From positions 2,803,980 to 2,867,979 of the forward strand of contig NZ_MDTQ01000001.1 of NCBI RefSeq assembly GCF_001709345.1: DNA of 64,000 bases, read 5' to 3'. The DNA is from Terasakiispira papahanaumokuakeensis. GTDB lineage: Bacteria; Pseudomonadota; Gammaproteobacteria; Pseudomonadales; Halomonadaceae. A model generated the notes under the pieces. It searched no databases, had not been told where the DNA came from, and saw only the letters and a program-made list of their open reading frames with translations. Position numbers and translations under genes: made by a program. Below, piece after piece: positions 56,509-64,000 of this stretch. How positions within the stretch are numbered: the first letter of the stretch is position 1; every line of letters begins with the position of its first letter.

Positions 56509-58266
56509 ATGCAGCCCCAAGAACCTTCGCTCGATAGCACTTTATCTCATGCTGATGTCTTACAGCGTTTGGAAGGCATTCATGATGACCGGGTTTTCTA
56601 TCCGGGACATCAATATGGCAAATATCTTGATTTACTTGCTCACTTAAGCCGCTACAGCAATTTGATGTTAACGCTGACAGGCCCTGTGGGCAGCGGTAAG
56701 TCTCACCTGCGTCACAAGCTGCTGGCTTCATTGGATACAGGGGTTGTGGTATCCCCTTTAGATGCAGAACAAACCAATGACAAGAGCGCTTTACTGACGG
56801 CACTCAATCAATCACTCGAATTGGGCGTGCCTGGTAAAGCGGAAGCCGAGACTTATCTTGAATATTTGCGACGACACTGCGCGCTTCTGGCCGAGGATGG
56901 TCGCAGCTGTCTACTTGTATTTGATAATGCAGAATCGCTTGAAGATGATGCGCTCAGCCTATTATTGGATTTAGCCAATACAGAGGATGACAACCAGCGC
57001 CCTCACATGCTGTTGCTGGGGTTACCAGAGCTGTTCGAACGTCTCTCCAGGGCGCCATTTCAATCACGCTTTGAGCCCGTCGGTCACCATCTTGCCTTAG
57101 ACCCAATGTCAGAGGTTGAGTCTAGGGCGTATTTAGAAACGCGTTTACGCAGTGTTGGGGTCACGACATTTCCCTTCAGTGATGCCCAAATGCACAACCT
57201 GTATAAACGCTCCCGGGGCTGGCCAGGAAGTTTAAATATTGCCGCGCTCAAGGCACTAGGCGAACAAGACATTACTCCGGTTGAGGCCGAAACCCCCAAT
57301 AAAAGCGAGCAAGATAAAGCACGCCAACACGCGAAAAAACAGCGTGAGGCTGAAAAGTTAGCCAAAGCGCGCCAGCAGAAGAAAATGCGCCGCCCCTTGC
57401 CGGTACTCCCCTTAGCCGGCGCCGCCGTATTTATCGCATTGGCTGCTATCATCTATATATATAGTGATAGCTTTAGCGGCAAAAGCCCGGATCTAAGCGT
57501 ATTGGCACGCTCTCATGAAATTGCCAAAAGTGAGAGCAAGACGCCGCTTATGCCCATTGAGATTGGTAATCCAGCTGATCCTCAAGAGGACACCGAGGAG
57601 ACGACGACCCCGCCACAAGTCTCTGATTCAAGCAACTCGGCGAATAATTCGAGCCAGGATTTGGCCACCGAGCAAGATCAACCCAACAGACAAGAAATTG
57701 ATATTCCAATCCCTAGCGACTCGTCTGCACAAACCGAAACAGAAAAAACACCAGAGGCCTTACAGCCAGACCTCCCTGACGATACCGGTGTCACCGCCGA
57801 CACAGAAGCGCCTTCAGAGGCCGCGGACAATAGCGAGTCAGAAACGACTCAATCAACCCCCGAACCTCAAACGTCCACTCCCGACCCTCAAGCATCCACT
57901 CCCGAACCTCGGGCATCCACAAATAGTGATGCGGCACAATCAGAAGCCCCGCAACCGCAAAACCAAGGGTTGCAGCGTGAAGCTTGGCTGATGGAGCGCA
58001 ACGCAGGCCACTATACCTTGCAGATGATGGGCAGCCTGGAAGAGTCTAGTGTCATTGACTTTATTCAAGCACAGTCGAATCAAAGTGAGTTCACCTACTT
58101 TGAGAGCCGCTACCAAGGACAACCTTGGTATGTCGTCGTCCATGGCGATTACCCAAACCGCAATGCAGCAGTCAGGGGCATAGAGTCCCTACCGGCGCCA
58201 TTACGTCGAATGCAGCCTTGGGCTCGTAGTTTTGGTAGTGTGCAGGAAGATATTCGAAATCGATGA
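56509..58266 (+). CDS. DamX-like protein (AAA ATPase plus SPOR domain)
   Basis: A 585-residue membrane protein. The cytoplasmic N-terminal half is an ExeA/GspA-like AAA ATPase: LTGPVGSGKSHLRHKLL is the Walker A motif, LLVFDNAESL the Walker B region. A basic linker leads to one membrane segment (LPLAGAAVFIALAAIIYIY), then a long acidic, Pro/Ser/Thr-rich periplasmic region with repeats of a STPEPQ/STPDPQ unit, and a C-terminal SPOR domain (HYTLQMMGSLEESSVIDFI, WYVVVHGDYPNRNAAVRGI). The combination and position after aroB fit DamX, a septal ring protein. The chosen start has AAGG before it; a start at 56491 is possible. Confidence 0.88.
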   Translation: MQPQEPSLDSTLSHADVLQRLEGIHDDRVFYPGHQYGKYLDLLAHLSRYSNLMLTLTGPVGSGKSHLRHKLLASLDTGVVVSPLDAEQTNDKSALLTALNQSLELGVPGKAEAETYLEYLRRHCALLAEDGRSCLLVFDNAESLEDDALSLLLDLANTEDDNQRPHMLLLGLPELFERLSRAPFQSRFEPVGHHLALDPMSEVESRAYLETRLRSVGVTTFPFSDAQMHNLYKRSRGWPGSLNIAALKALGEQDITPVEAETPNKSEQDKARQHAKKQREAEKLAKARQQKKMRRPLPVLPLAGAAVFIALAAIIYIYSDSFSGKSPDLSVLARSHEIAKSESKTPLMPIEIGNPADPQEDTEETTTPPQVSDSSNSANNSSQDLATEQDQPNRQEIDIPIPSDSSAQTETEKTPEALQPDLPDDTGVTADTEAPSEAADNSESETTQSTPEPQTSTPDPQASTPEPRASTNSDAAQSEAPQPQNQGLQREAWLMERNAGHYTLQMMGSLEESSVIDFIQAQSNQSEFTYFESRYQGQPWYVVVHGDYPNRNAAVRGIESLPAPLRRMQPWARSFGSVQEDIRNR

Positions 58267-58887
58267 CCGCCATCAGAGATACGTTGATTGAAGCGTAATC
58301 GCATGATGTCGCAGCTGTGCATGCTCGCGAACGAGTCGATCTTCTGGGCGACCGGTTGAAAAGTCCCCAGAAGATCATTCCATTGAGCAGCATCAGCCAT
58401 CCACATCACCCTCCCGCCTTATCGCCCCTCCCCCGATAGCGTTCACTGATCTCCAGTTGATCCAACGCGGTCCAATGTGCAGCGCTATTCATCCATCGGC
58501 ATATTGCCAAACCGACCGCACCATCATGAGGCATTATCTAACAGGCAAACTCACCCTCTAAAACAGTAATTTACATATAAAACGTCATTAAAATGAACCT
58601 AAAAGACAAAAACACCCCCTCAAAATAATCAAAAAGAATAGATTTAATTTAAATTATTCCCAAAAGAAATCCAAAAGGCATTTTTTTGCCAAAATATGCC
58701 TTTTACCAATTGTGGTTTTACATCTCCGCCGTGTAATATCGATCAACTAAAAAATCATGCCCCATACAAAAATGGCATAGCACCAGAATAATTCACGTTG
58801 ATGGCCAACTGACAGCATGCCCATAGGCAAGCCGCCTTCAACGTCGGACACATCCTTTTTGGACCACTTCAGAGCGAGAGACAGCCT
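58267..58887. other. Intergenic region upstream of gltB
   Basis: About 620 bases with an A/T-rich stretch at 58560-58760. No gene is convincing. It contains the inverted repeat entered separately; the gltB promoter is expected here but was not resolved. Confidence 0.5.
58673..58704. repeat. Inverted repeat in the gltB upstream region
   Basis: AAAAGGCAT (58673-58681) and ATGCCTTTT (58696-58704) are perfect inverted repeats around a 14-base loop. An alternative short stem GGCA/TGCC inside the same stretch competes with it. It lies about 185 bases before gltB. Confidence 0.6.

Positions 58888-64000
<5,113 letters not shown>

Noticed and set aside
57515-57991. 158-codon frame inside damX
   Set aside because: A shadow of the low-complexity acidic region of damX, very basic and with no family features.

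Overview
The window looks like chromosomal DNA of a motile, respiring gammaproteobacterium with moderate G+C. The order priA / rpmE / maeB / mrcA / pilMNOPQ / aroK / aroB / damX / gltBD, and argS / ftsN-like / hslVU / ubiE-ubiJ-ubiB / hisE / tatABC, is the arrangement known from Pseudomonas and Oceanospirillales relatives. I would guess an Oceanospirillales/Halomonadaceae-type organism, but the lineage is an inference from synteny, not from a marker gene. I saw no tRNA, rRNA, insertion sequence, prophage or CRISPR array.

Layout. 1-6.1 kb: flagellar rod, hook and ring genes flgB-flgI on the minus strand, split by a terminator after flgE and carrying two sigma-54 type promoters (before flgB and before flgF). 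6.4-8.8 kb: YqcC, YjbQ, a frameshifted TetR regulator and MscS. 9-12 kb: cytochrome bd oxidase cydABX with a leader of three consecutive hairpins. 12.2-17.1 kb: HDOD-GAF protein, a small helical protein, SanA-like protein, psd and a sulfurtransferase. 17.3-21.1 kb: motA, motB, pgi. 21.1-23.8 kb: a three-gene set joined by ATGA overlaps that encodes a ZorA-like channel protein with a long tail, a ZorB-like OmpA-domain partner and a small Cys/His protein. Next to it (23.8-24.3 kb) is a LexA/UmuD-type peptidase without a DNA-binding domain, preceded by a LexA box. 24.4-25.9 kb: DAHP synthase with a complete-looking transcription attenuator (leader peptide MNYWYFTD). 26-31.8 kb: ppk1 with a Pho box, an ElbB-like protein lacking the expected cysteine, a degenerate HD-GYP protein and an ODP/metallo-beta-lactamase-fold protein. 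31.9-37.7 kb: tatABC, hisE, ubiquinone genes ubiB-ubiJ-ubiE and a DUF971 protein. 37.7-44.4 kb: hslVU, ftsN-like gene, argS, priA. 44.7-50 kb: rpmE, maeB, mrcA. 50.3-58.3 kb: a reduced pilus/competence set pilM-pilN-pilOP(fused)-pilQ, then aroK, aroB, damX. 58.9-64 kb: gltB and the start of gltD.

How the parts work together. The flg genes and motAB build and power the flagellum. cydABX and the ubi genes serve respiration. aroB, aroK and the attenuated DAHP synthase feed aromatic amino acid synthesis. pilM-Q, mrcA, damX and the ftsN-like gene act in the envelope. The best candidate for an undescribed system is the pgi-linked ZorAB-like stator with its small partner at 21133-23785, possibly linked to the SOS response through the adjacent LexA-box gene. 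Its role in defence is a hypothesis; no known Zorya effector gene is present.
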